NCBI GenBank assembly: GCA_030601885.1
Contig: JAUWAU010000010.1
Location: forward strand, 147,046 to 211,045
Length of the DNA stretch: 64,000 bases
Reading direction: 5' to 3'
From: Armatimonadota bacterium
GTDB lineage: Bacteria; Armatimonadota; Zipacnadia; JAUWAU01
Part shown: positions 9,165 through 18,001 of the stretch, piece after piece
Position numbering within the stretch: position 1 is the first letter of the stretch
Layout of the letters: the number at the start of each line of letters is the position of its first letter
Position numbers and translations under genes: made by a program
The notes under the pieces: model-generated
Seen by the model: only the letters and a program-made list of their open reading frames with translations
What the model was told of the DNA's origin: nothing
The model's database searches: none

Positions 9165-10643
9165 ATGCGAAGATCAAACCGGCGCGATTTCCTCAAATCC
9201 ATGGGGCTTGGCGCGACGATATCGGCCACCCATGGCTTCGGAATGACATCGTCCGCCAGAGGAGCTGAAGGCAGGATGAGACCCAATATCCTGTTGATCA
9301 TGGTTGACGACCTCGGCAAGGAGTGGATCAGTTGCTACGGTGCTGACGACATCGAAACGCCAAACATTGACGCCCTCGCCGCCGGCGGTATGCGGTTCGA
9401 GAACGCCTACTCCATGCCCCAGTGTACGCCTACTCGGGCCACGCTGCTCACCGGGCAATACCCCTGGCGGACGGGCTGGGTGAACCACTGGGACGTGCCG
9501 CGCTGGGGCGTCGGGTACTTCGACTGGAAGCTGCGACAGAACATCACGTTCGCCCGTCTCGTGAAGAAGGCGGGCTATGCTACAGCCGTCGTCGGCAAGT
9601 GGCAAATCAACGACTTCCGCGTGGCGCCCGACGCGCTGCAGAAGCACGGCTTCGATGACTGGTGCATGTGGACCGGCGGCGAAGGCGGCAACCCGCCCAG
9701 TGGCAAGCGCTACTGGGATCCCTACATCCACACGTCCGACGGAAGCAGGACCTACGAGGGCAAGTTCGGCCCCGATCTGTACACCGACCACCTGATCCGC
9801 TTCATGGGGGAGCACCGGGATCAGCCCATGATGCTCTACTACCCGATGGCCCTCACGCACGGCCCTCTCGTGCACACGCCCGCGGAGCCGGACGTGACGG
9901 AGCCGCTGGACAAGCACAAGGCAATGGTGCGCTACACCGACCATCTCGTCGGCCGAATCGTCGGCGCACTCGACGAGTTGAGGATCAGAGACCGGACCAT
10001 CGTCATCTTCACGACGGACAATGGGTCTGGGGGAAGGATCACGGGGCACATTGGCGGGCGAGCGATCCCCGGCGGCAAAGCCAAGAAGACCGAAAACGGT
10101 GTGTGCGCTCCGTTCGTCGTCAACTGCCCGGGGCTCACCCCGAAGGGAGTGGTGACGGATGCCCTGACCGACTTCACCGACTTCCTCCCCACCTTCTGCG
10201 AGCTGGCCGGCGCCGAAGTGCCGGGCGACCTCGAGATCGATGGCGTCTCCATCGCGCCGCTCCTGCTTGGCAATGCGAAGGATTCGCCGCGCGACTGGAT
10301 CCTGGGCATGGGACATGGCGCCGCACTCCTCGATGAAAAGGGCGTCCGCGGGAAGGCCGATTACACTGCTCGCGTCATCCGCGACAAGCGGTTCAAGGTC
10401 TGGGTGAACGAGCAGAGGCAGATCGACCAACTCTACGATCTCGAGGCGGATCCGTTCGAGGAGAGCAACCTGATCGACAGTACGAAGCCCGAGTATCTGG
10501 CCGCGCTGAAGAAGTTCCAGGCCGTCGTTGACTCCATGCCCGAGAAGGATGCCCGACCCCACTACGAACCGCGAGCGCCGAACCCGTGGGACCAGAAACC
10601 CGGCGAGACGAAGGCCGACAGGAAAGCCGCGAAGGTCAACTAG
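9165..10643 (+). CDS. secreted FGly-dependent sulfatase
   Basis: Encodes 492 residues. The N-terminus MRRSNRRDFLKSMGLGATIS is a twin-arginine-type signal. The sulfatase core begins RPNILLIMVDDLGKE with the metal-binding Asp pair. Cys87 lies in CTPTRATLLTGQYPWR, the C-x-P-x-R signature converted to formylglycine. VVGKWQ and TTDNGSGG supply other active-site elements. The enzyme hydrolyses sulfate esters, most likely on glycans, in the periplasm. ATG 9165 has CCGGAGG upstream; a longer frame beginning with TTG at 9147 is less plausible. The preceding gene ends 42 bases upstream, so co-transcription is likely. No formylglycine-generating enzyme is encoded in the window. Confidence 0.88.
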   Translation: MRRSNRRDFLKSMGLGATISATHGFGMTSSARGAEGRMRPNILLIMVDDLGKEWISCYGADDIETPNIDALAAGGMRFENAYSMPQCTPTRATLLTGQYPWRTGWVNHWDVPRWGVGYFDWKLRQNITFARLVKKAGYATAVVGKWQINDFRVAPDALQKHGFDDWCMWTGGEGGNPPSGKRYWDPYIHTSDGSRTYEGKFGPDLYTDHLIRFMGEHRDQPMMLYYPMALTHGPLVHTPAEPDVTEPLDKHKAMVRYTDHLVGRIVGALDELRIRDRTIVIFTTDNGSGGRITGHIGGRAIPGGKAKKTENGVCAPFVVNCPGLTPKGVVTDALTDFTDFLPTFCELAGAEVPGDLEIDGVSIAPLLLGNAKDSPRDWILGMGHGAALLDEKGVRGKADYTARVIRDKRFKVWVNEQRQIDQLYDLEADPFEESNLIDSTKPEYLAALKKFQAVVDSMPEKDARPHYEPRAPNPWDQKPGETKADRKAAKVN

Positions 10644-10733
10644 CCGATCTGGTACAAAAGCCCGATCGCCGGCAGATGAGTCGGTCCGGACGAGGATATG
10701 CCGACCGCCAACTAAGACGGAGCCTTGCACGCA

Positions 10734-12245
10734 ATGATCCGAGTCATGCTCATCACCCACGCACTGGCTGCACTGGGATACTCTCAGCAGACGCAGGGCC
10801 CTCCTTCGACAGACGGTCTGCAGTTGTGGCTCGACGCCAGCGATGTGCAGACAGTGGTAGCGGGCAAGGACGGAGCTGTTGAGGAATGGCTGGATAAGTC
10901 CGGCAACGGGCATCACGCCACTCAGGACGAGGCCGCAAGGCGCCCCCGTCTCGTCCCCAATGCCATGAACGAAATGCCCGTCGTGCGCTTCGGCGGCAGG
11001 GCGCATCTCAACCTCGAGGAGATCCGCGGGAAGGAGGGCGTGGCGACCGCTTTCGTCGTCTCGCAGCGATCGGAGGAGCAGGCGACTGGCGGCAGATGGC
11101 AGCGGCTTGTCTCATCGTTTCCGCCCGGCTGCGAGAACGATCTCAAGCCGCCGGCGTTCTGCTTCGTCGCCAACAAGGGTCGCTCGGGCGATGCGTACGG
11201 CGCCGTGGTGGACGACAGTACCTACGTGAACGTGCGCATCGGCCCGCTCACCATCGGCAAGGCCGGCCATGCGAATGCCCAGTTCTTCCAGGGAGATATC
11301 GCCGAGCTGCTCGTCTATGATCGGGGCTTCCTCACCGAGGACGCCTACCAGAGCGTGCTCGTCTACCTCTCGGAGAAATGGGGCGCGCGGATCAGCCGAA
11401 CCAACACCGGCTGGACTCGGGTGGGCGGTCTGGGCGAAACGCCGCAGCGCGTCACCGATGACCTCCCCCTCTCCGATCAGCAGAACCAAGGCGACTGGAT
11501 CAAGTACGGGCCGCTCAGCGACGAGTTCCATGGGCCTGAGCTCGACGAGACGAAGTGGTGGGACTACAACCCCACGTGGAAGGGACGACCCCCCAGTCCT
11601 TTTCTTCCGAGGAACGTGACGACAGAGAACGGCGAACTGACGCTCACCATGAGGAAGGAGCCGGTGCCGGAGGAGTTCGCCAAGATCGAGGGACCGGACG
11701 GCGAACCGCTTTTCCACTCCTACACCTCCGCTTCGGTCAAGAGCAAGACGACGGTCCGGTACGGCTACTTCGAAGTCGAGGCCCGGCCCATGCACTCGGC
11801 CGGCTCAAGCTCCTTCTGGTTCAGCGGCAGGTATGTCGATGACGAGGGCATGCACCGAACCGAGATCGACGTCTTCGAAATCGGGGGCGCGGCTCTCGGC
11901 TTCGAGCGCAAATGCAACATGAACCTCCACGTCTTTGAGACGCCAAAGGAAAAGCGACACTGGAGCGTCGGCGGCAAGTGGCTCAGTCCCTGGGACCTGG
12001 CCGATGACTACCACGTCTATGGGCTGGAATGGGGCGAGGAGTCGATCAAGTACTACGTCGATGGCGTCCTCGTGCGGAGCGTGAAGAACACCGACTGGCA
12101 CTACCCCCTGCACATGCTCTTCGACAGCGAGACTATGCCGAACTGGCTCGGCATGCCGCGGGATGAGGACTTGCCGTCCACGTACCGGATTCGGTATGTG
12201 AGGGCGTGGAAAGAGCAAAGCGAAGTCCAGGAGCGAGACGGCTGA
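10734..12245 (+). CDS. GH16 glycoside hydrolase with N-terminal LamG-like domain
   Basis: Encodes 503 residues with a short signal (MIRVMLITHALAALGYSQQT). Residues ~28-215 form a LamG-like concanavalin domain (DGLQLWLDASDV, EEWLDKSGNGHHAT, GDIAELLVYDR). Residues ~250-495 form a GH16 domain: WIKYGPLSDEFHG, ENGELTLTMRKE, YGYFEVEARPM, and the catalytic motif EIDVFE at ~377-382, where the first Glu is the nucleophile and the last is the acid/base. The layout and SDEF-x-G-x-LDE-x-KWW opening resemble agarase, porphyranase and carrageenase subfamilies of GH16, which act on sulfated galactans. The flanking sulfatases fit that, but galactan specificity is inference. Start ATG 10734 rather than TTG 10725. 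Confidence 0.82.
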   Translation: MIRVMLITHALAALGYSQQTQGPPSTDGLQLWLDASDVQTVVAGKDGAVEEWLDKSGNGHHATQDEAARRPRLVPNAMNEMPVVRFGGRAHLNLEEIRGKEGVATAFVVSQRSEEQATGGRWQRLVSSFPPGCENDLKPPAFCFVANKGRSGDAYGAVVDDSTYVNVRIGPLTIGKAGHANAQFFQGDIAELLVYDRGFLTEDAYQSVLVYLSEKWGARISRTNTGWTRVGGLGETPQRVTDDLPLSDQQNQGDWIKYGPLSDEFHGPELDETKWWDYNPTWKGRPPSPFLPRNVTTENGELTLTMRKEPVPEEFAKIEGPDGEPLFHSYTSASVKSKTTVRYGYFEVEARPMHSAGSSSFWFSGRYVDDEGMHRTEIDVFEIGGAALGFERKCNMNLHVFETPKEKRHWSVGGKWLSPWDLADDYHVYGLEWGEESIKYYVDGVLVRSVKNTDWHYPLHMLFDSETMPNWLGMPRDEDLPSTYRIRYVRAWKEQSEVQERDG

Positions 12246-12275
12246 TCTACGGATGATCTCATGAGGAGACAGACG

Positions 12276-14891
12276 ATGAAGATGCGCTTGCTTGGCGCCT
12301 TGGCCGCAGTGGCTCTTAGTGGGGCTATCGCCTGGGCGGAGGAATTCGCTCTGGTAGATACCTTCGATCGCCCCGATGCCCTCTACCACGGTCACCACTG
12401 GGAGACGCTTAATCCGGGATACTGGAAGGCCCAGGACCACGCCCTGCGGCGACGACTTCAGAACGTCGGCAACAAGAACCCTATCACCAACTTCCCATGG
12501 CATTGGTCCAGCGGCGGCAAGGAGGCCGAGCTGCGGACACGGGACCGGACCCCCAATCTACCCATGGGCATGATCTGGCGACGGGACTGGAAACTGACGG
12601 GAAACTACACCGTGCAGGCAACGTTTACGGTGCGCAATCTCTGCCCTGAGGGCCGCGGCGAGCAAGACGGATACATGGGCGTGTGCTTCGGCGGGGAGTG
12701 CCTTTACGAGAGCCGGAACTTCCGAAACCCGAAGCCCGGAGCCGGCTCCTGGATGGCTACTTGGCACAAGGACGGCACATTCGGCCTCTATGACCACGGC
12801 ACAAACGGAAAGCCGGTTCGCGATGACTCGCACAGGCCAGGGCCGCAACTCAAGGCGGGGGACGAAGTTCGGATCGAGGTCCAGGTCACCGGAGGCGACA
12901 GCGAGACGGCTACCGTCACTGCACGAATCCGTCACGCGGAGGCCCTTGAAACGGTGAGCGTTCGCGACGTCAGCCGCGAGCTCTACACCGACGGCTACTT
13001 CGGTTTGGCCTGCTACGGCTCCCTGGACTTCGAGGTGAACCGGGTGGAGATCGCGGCTGGCGACAACCGGGCGACCCCTCTGCGCCTGAACGAGCTGCAC
13101 GTCTGCTATCCGCTCGGCGATACGCTCAAGCTGATTGATGGGAGGTGGACGTGCAAGTTCGTGGCGCTATTTCGCAGCGAGGGCGAGAAGGTCGAGATCC
13201 GCGTCGCCAATTCATCCGACCCGCGGGGCGGCTGGGAGCGTGTCCCCGTCGCCGGCTCGGCCTCGATCGTGGACAATGAATGGCGCCGCTATACTGCGGT
13301 GATCGATGTCGCGATGCCCGTCAGTCCGGCGGAGAAGACCCTCTACTACACCGTGTGGAAAGACGGCGTGGACGTCACGGCAGACCCGCGACCGGCCGAC
13401 CCCGAGCGAGGCTACCTCGGGCCGAAAACGTACGTCGGACGGCTGCCGCGGCTCACGGCGCCGTATCGCGTCTGCACATTGGGGGGACATGCCATCCACG
13501 GCGGCGGCACCACGCTGCCGCGGGCGGGCACGTATCAGGAGAACTGGGTCCACGGCCAGCCAACGCAGAACGCCTATAGGTACTTCGAGGACTACAACTT
13601 CCAGATCGTCAACTGGGAGGACGACGTCTGGTACCTGGAGCTCCTGTTTCCCCCGCCGAGCACGGACGACGCCTACAAGATAATCGCCCTGACCATCGCC
13701 AACCCGACTACTCGCTGGCAGATGATGCGCCACTGGAACATCATCAACCCCGGCGACCACGACTACGGCATGGACGACGTCAAGGGCCCCGAGCAGATCC
13801 TGGTGCGCAAGTTCGACGACCTGGGACAGGACTCCGAGTACATGCGCCGCAACTTCGACATCAACCATCACCTCGTGCAGGGCCTCGAGGAGCGCATCGG
13901 CGACGAGAATCCAAAGGATTGGCGCCGCTGGAAAATGCCCAACGGGGATTTCTCCATCGTCGTGCTCGAGTCCCGGCTGTGGCGTTCCTCCCAGGACACC
14001 AACATCTGGGTCAACGGCGGCTGGGGCCACAAGCGCGCGCTCTACGACCGCCGCGATCCCACCCGGGCGCTGCTCGGCGAGGAGCAGTTCGCCTGGCTGC
14101 AGGAGATCGTTCGCACTGACACCTCGCCGTGGATCCTGCTCAGCGGAATCAACTGCATGCACCCCATCTTCACCGGTCGCCTCACCGATCCGGAAACAGG
14201 GATGCGATTCGCCCAGGAGGACCGGGTCTCCGCCGACTATGCCGCCTGGTGCGCTGCCGGTATCGACCGGGTGCTGGAGCTCCTCGGCGGACGCCCCGGC
14301 ATCCTGAGCGTCTACGGTGATATCCACTTAGCGTGCGTCGTGGAGGACAAGAGGCAGCGCGTCATCGAGTCCTCCTGCGGGCCCATCGGCCGCGGCGGCT
14401 CACGCCGCCTCAAGGAGGACTGGGCGCCGGAGATGACCGACTACGACGGGCGCGAGGTGCGAATCCACGCCCTGTATCACAACAAGTTCGACACGCCGGA
14501 TCTTCACCCGCGCGAGGGCCCGCCGCACTGGAACTTCCTGGAGAAGGAGTTCGACCCGCGTGGCGAGGAGCCGACGCTGACGTTGAAGATCCGCAACATC
14601 ATCGATCCCCCCTCGGCGGGTCCGCGCGGCGGCGGGGAGATCGATCGCGCCGCCGCGACTATGGGAAGGCCCCCGAGCTGCTCACTGCCGAAGCTCAAGA
14701 CCTTGCGGAACGCCGACGTCACTTTCCAGACGATGGACCGACGCCCCCTCCGCGGCGCGCGCAGCCTGCCCAACGGCGTCGTCCCTGTGACGACGCTGAT
14801 CGACGTCCCGCCGGGCGCCAAGATCCTGATGACCGCCACCGATGGCCGCAAAGCCGACGCCCAGGTCGTCACCACACGAGCCCTACAGTAG
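12276..14891 (+). CDS. secreted PhoD-like metallophosphatase with LamG-like N-terminus
   Basis: Encodes 871 residues. Signal peptide MKMRLLGALAAVALSGAIAWA, then a LamG-like sandwich (FALVDTFDRPDA, YFGLACYGSLDFEVNRVEI, ~25-265). A PhoD-like calcineurin-fold core follows (YRVCTLGGHAIHGGG ~400, LLGEEQFAWLQEIV ~595, WILLSGINCMH, SVYGDIHLACV at ~678 with the GD-x-H ligand pair). PhoD enzymes cleave phosphate mono- or diesters using Ca/Fe; several planctomycete relatives have unknown substrates. The usual first metal motif is less clear than in classical PhoD, so activity is not certain. ATG 12276 is served by AGGAGAC at 12263; another in-frame ATG lies at 12261. Confidence 0.75.
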   Translation: MKMRLLGALAAVALSGAIAWAEEFALVDTFDRPDALYHGHHWETLNPGYWKAQDHALRRRLQNVGNKNPITNFPWHWSSGGKEAELRTRDRTPNLPMGMIWRRDWKLTGNYTVQATFTVRNLCPEGRGEQDGYMGVCFGGECLYESRNFRNPKPGAGSWMATWHKDGTFGLYDHGTNGKPVRDDSHRPGPQLKAGDEVRIEVQVTGGDSETATVTARIRHAEALETVSVRDVSRELYTDGYFGLACYGSLDFEVNRVEIAAGDNRATPLRLNELHVCYPLGDTLKLIDGRWTCKFVALFRSEGEKVEIRVANSSDPRGGWERVPVAGSASIVDNEWRRYTAVIDVAMPVSPAEKTLYYTVWKDGVDVTADPRPADPERGYLGPKTYVGRLPRLTAPYRVCTLGGHAIHGGGTTLPRAGTYQENWVHGQPTQNAYRYFEDYNFQIVNWEDDVWYLELLFPPPSTDDAYKIIALTIANPTTRWQMMRHWNIINPGDHDYGMDDVKGPEQILVRKFDDLGQDSEYMRRNFDINHHLVQGLEERIGDENPKDWRRWKMPNGDFSIVVLESRLWRSSQDTNIWVNGGWGHKRALYDRRDPTRALLGEEQFAWLQEIVRTDTSPWILLSGINCMHPIFTGRLTDPETGMRFAQEDRVSADYAAWCAAGIDRVLELLGGRPGILSVYGDIHLACVVEDKRQRVIESSCGPIGRGGSRRLKEDWAPEMTDYDGREVRIHALYHNKFDTPDLHPREGPPHWNFLEKEFDPRGEEPTLTLKIRNIIDPPSAGPRGGGEIDRAAATMGRPPSCSLPKLKTLRNADVTFQTMDRRPLRGARSLPNGVVPVTTLIDVPPGAKILMTATDGRKADAQVVTTRALQ

Positions 14892-14944
14892 GGGCGAGGC
14901 TCTGCCGTCGCCCGCCTCGAACGCCGACGAAAGAGGCGACGCTC

Positions 14945-16381
14945 ATGCACCGACGTGACTTCATCGGGAGCCTGGGATTCGCATTCATCGGGTCCGCTCT
15001 CTCCCGTGCGGCAGAGGGGCCGACTTCCGCGGGTAAGCCCAACATCATCCTCTGCATGGCCGACGACCTGGGCTGGCGCGACACGGGATACAACGGGCAT
15101 CCGATATTGCAGACCCCGAATCTGGACGACATGGCCCAGAGCGGCCTTCGCTTCGACCGCTTCTACGCCGGCGCGCCCGTCTGCTCACCCACCCGCGGCA
15201 GCGTCCTGACCGGCCGACACCCGTACCGCTACGGCGTCTTCACCGCCAATGCCGGCCATCTGCGCAAGGACGAGATCGGCCTGGCGGAAGTGCTCAAGGA
15301 AGAGGGCTATACGACCGGGCATTTCGGCAAGTGGCATCTCGGAACGCTCACCCCGGACTACTCCGGCAAGGGGCCCAAGCGGAAGCCGGAGGAGAACTAC
15401 ATGACGCCCGGCATGAGCGGCTTCGACGAGTGGTTCTCCACCGAGTACGCCGTGGCCACCTGGGATCCCTATGATCCGGCGAACAAGCACGGCGGGACAT
15501 TCGACACGCGCAACCTCTACTGGCACAACGGGAAGAATGTCACCGAGCCGCTGGAAGGCTGCGACTCGCGCATCATCATGGACAAGGCGATCCCGTTCGT
15601 TGAGGGCGCGGTCAAGCGGCGCAAGCCGTTCTTCGCTGTCATCTGGTTCCATGCACCGCACGCTCCCGTCGTCGGCGGCGAAGAGTACCTGAAGCGCTAC
15701 CCGAACTGCACTGAGAACGAGCAGCATTACTACGGAGTCGTGACTGCACTGGATGAGCAGGTCGGGCGTTTACGTGGGAAGCTGCGCGAGCTCGGCGTGG
15801 CGGATAATACGATGCTGTGGTTCTGCAGCGACAACGGCCCCGAGGGCAATCCGACCGAGAAAGGGCGCTATCAGGGGTCCGCCGGTCCGTTTCGGGGCCG
15901 CAAACGCAGCCTCTACGAGGGCGGCGTTCGCGTACCAGGCATCCTCGAATGGCCGACAAAGATCCGTGAGCCCCGCGTGGTCGATGTGCCGTGCGTCACC
16001 AGCGACTGCTTCCCCACCGTTCTCGACGTGCTCGGATACAAGCTCAAGGGCAAGCCCCGGCCATACGACGGCATCAGCCTCGTGCCGGTCATCGAGGGCA
16101 ATATGAGCGAGCGCCCCCGCCCCATCGGCTTCCAGTCCAGCGGAGTGGCCACCCTCAATGACAACCGCTACAAGCTCGTCCACAACCCCAGCGGGAAGAG
16201 GCACAGATCCGACAATGGTACGGTCGAGCCGGCCATTCACGAGCTCTATGACATCATCGCCGATCCGTCCGAGACGAAGAACATCGCCGCCGAGCACCCG
16301 GAGATCGTGGCGAAGATGAAGCGCATCCTGGCCGAGTGGCAGGCGTCCTGTGAGGCCAGCCTCGTCGGGAACGACTACTGA
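14945..16381 (+). CDS. secreted FGly-dependent sulfatase
   Basis: Encodes 478 residues. N-terminus MHRRDFIGSLGFAFIGSALS is a twin-arginine-type signal. The core starts KPNIILCMADDLGWRDTGYN, with Cys80 in CSPTRGSVLTGRHPYR as the formylglycine site. FGKWHLGTL and CSDNGPEGN carry further active-site residues. ATG 14945 follows AAAGAGGCGAC. It is 53 bases after the PhoD gene and upstream of another sulfatase, forming a run of secreted desulfating enzymes. The sequence differs from the 9165 and 16546 sulfatases throughout, so the three probably remove sulfate from different positions (inference). Confidence 0.88.
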   Translation: MHRRDFIGSLGFAFIGSALSRAAEGPTSAGKPNIILCMADDLGWRDTGYNGHPILQTPNLDDMAQSGLRFDRFYAGAPVCSPTRGSVLTGRHPYRYGVFTANAGHLRKDEIGLAEVLKEEGYTTGHFGKWHLGTLTPDYSGKGPKRKPEENYMTPGMSGFDEWFSTEYAVATWDPYDPANKHGGTFDTRNLYWHNGKNVTEPLEGCDSRIIMDKAIPFVEGAVKRRKPFFAVIWFHAPHAPVVGGEEYLKRYPNCTENEQHYYGVVTALDEQVGRLRGKLRELGVADNTMLWFCSDNGPEGNPTEKGRYQGSAGPFRGRKRSLYEGGVRVPGILEWPTKIREPRVVDVPCVTSDCFPTVLDVLGYKLKGKPRPYDGISLVPVIEGNMSERPRPIGFQSSGVATLNDNRYKLVHNPSGKRHRSDNGTVEPAIHELYDIIADPSETKNIAAEHPEIVAKMKRILAEWQASCEASLVGNDY

Positions 16382-16394
16382 TCTCCTCTGCTCG

Positions 16395-16410
16395 GCGGAC
16401 GTACGTCCGC
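16395..16410. repeat. 16-bp perfect palindrome after a sulfatase gene
   Basis: GCGGACGTACGTCCGC is self-complementary and sits 13 bases past the stop of the preceding sulfatase. There is no T-tract, so a Rho-independent terminator is not supported. It could be a protein-binding site or part of an extragenic repeat. Confidence 0.4.
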
Positions 16411-16545
16411 TGGAACACGCGCATGGGCGTCATGGAGCAGTTAACGCTCTTTGTCGGAGTCCTTATCATGCCCACAACTCCGGGGCTCTCCGCGCGGGGA
16501 GCACAGGGGCACCCCGGCCTTGCATAGGAAAGAGCGTGAACACAA

Positions 16546-17895
16546 ATGCGAACTAAAGAGCCTTTGAATCGGAGAGAGTTTCTGTCAGCAGCGGTGGCCT
16601 CCGCGGCAGGAGCGAGCCTCGTCGGCTCGGCCTGGGGGCAAGGCAGGAACAACGGAGGCAACCAGAAGCCCAACATCGTGGTCATCGTCTCCGATGACCA
16701 GGGATACGCAGACGCAAGCTGTTATGAGCATCCCGAGGAAGTCAGCACGCCCAATACGGATCGACTCGCCCGGGAGGGCGTGCGACTGACGGACGGTTAC
16801 GCGAGCGCCTGGGTCTGCGCCCCGACGAGAGCGGGCCTGGTGACCGGCCGCTATCAGCAGCGGTTCGGTTTCTATACGGCCGGCGATTCCAGGATCGGGC
16901 TGCCTCTGAGCGAGACCACGGTGGCCGATGCGCTCAAGAAAGAGGGGTACGCCACGGGCGTGATCGGCAAATGGCACCTGGGCATTGAGCCCGAGTACCA
17001 TCCCTTGCGGCGGGGATTCGACGAGTTCTACGGTTTCCTGGGGCACGGGGCCCATGACTATTTCGATCTAAGCATCACGGACGCGTACACTTCGATCTAT
17101 CGCAATGAGAAGCCGGTCAGCGACACCGGTTATCTCACGGACAACCTGACTCGCGAAGCCGTGTCGTTTATCGAGCGCCATCGTGAACGTCCTTTCTTCC
17201 TGTATCTCCCGTACAGCGCAGTGCACTGGCCGCTGCAGGCGCCGGAGGAGGACATCAAGCGTTTCAATACAGGGGATGCCGAGCGGGACATCTATCTGGC
17301 AATGCTCGCGCGGATGGATGAGGGGATTGGCCAAGTGTTGACTGCCCTGAGGCGAACTGAGGTCGATGACAATACGCTTATCTTCTTCTTCTCCGACAAC
17401 GGCGGCGCCAAGAAGAACCACGCCAACAACGGCGTCTTGCGCGACTACAAACAGAGCGCGTACGAAGGCGGGATTCGAGTTCCGTTCATCGTGCGCTGGC
17501 CGGGGAGGCTGCCAGAGGCAGCGGTGTGCTCGGAACCGATCATCTGTCTCGACATCATGCCCACTATCATCTCAGCCGTCGGCGCGGAGCTTCCTGGCGG
17601 CCGCGTCTATGACGGCAAGGACATGCTCCCCGTTCTTCGCGGCGAAGCGAAAGAGTCACTGCACGAGGCGCTGTTCTGGGACGGCGGGGCTGACCAGTGG
17701 GCGGTCCGAGCCGGCAAGTGGAAGCTCGTGTATCGAGGGGGCTCCCTGGGGCTCTATGATCTTGAGGCCGACATCGGCGAAACAGACAACGTCGCAGAGC
17801 GCAATCCGCAAATCGTTGATCGTCTGAAGCGAACCTATGCAGCCTGGAAGAAGCAGATGGCGCCCCGGATCCGGAGGTCGCGAGACAGGAGGTAG
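16546..17895 (+). CDS. secreted FGly-dependent sulfatase
   Basis: Encodes 449 residues. The N-terminus NRREFLSAAVASAAGASLVG is a twin-arginine-type signal. KPNIVVIVSDDQGYADASCY opens the sulfatase core; Cys91 in CAPTRAGLVTGRYQQR is the formylglycine site; IGKWHLGIEPEYHPLRRGFD and FSDNGGAKKNHANN follow the N-acetylgalactosamine-4/6-sulfatase-like pattern. It is the last plus-strand gene of the 18-kb glycan block. A short hairpin (GACCAGA-TGCG-TCTGGTC, 17919-17936) follows but lacks a T-tract. Substrate unknown. Confidence 0.88.
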   Translation: MRTKEPLNRREFLSAAVASAAGASLVGSAWGQGRNNGGNQKPNIVVIVSDDQGYADASCYEHPEEVSTPNTDRLAREGVRLTDGYASAWVCAPTRAGLVTGRYQQRFGFYTAGDSRIGLPLSETTVADALKKEGYATGVIGKWHLGIEPEYHPLRRGFDEFYGFLGHGAHDYFDLSITDAYTSIYRNEKPVSDTGYLTDNLTREAVSFIERHRERPFFLYLPYSAVHWPLQAPEEDIKRFNTGDAERDIYLAMLARMDEGIGQVLTALRRTEVDDNTLIFFFSDNGGAKKNHANNGVLRDYKQSAYEGGIRVPFIVRWPGRLPEAAVCSEPIICLDIMPTIISAVGAELPGGRVYDGKDMLPVLRGEAKESLHEALFWDGGADQWAVRAGKWKLVYRGGSLGLYDLEADIGETDNVAERNPQIVDRLKRTYAAWKKQMAPRIRRSRDRR

Positions 17896-18001
17896 TCGGT
17901 ACGCGACGGGAAACTGGAGACCAGATGCGTCTGGTCCTGGAGGCTCTCTGCGATGGCGCCTGGCCACCGCACGATGCCGTCCCTCTTCGCGACTGACTCG
18001 T

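Noticed and set aside
9174..11006. 610-residue minus-strand frame
   Set aside because: Antisense to a sulfatase with a complete active site.
17919..17936. Hairpin after the last sulfatase as a terminator
   Set aside because: The stem is only 7 bp and there is no T-tract on either side.
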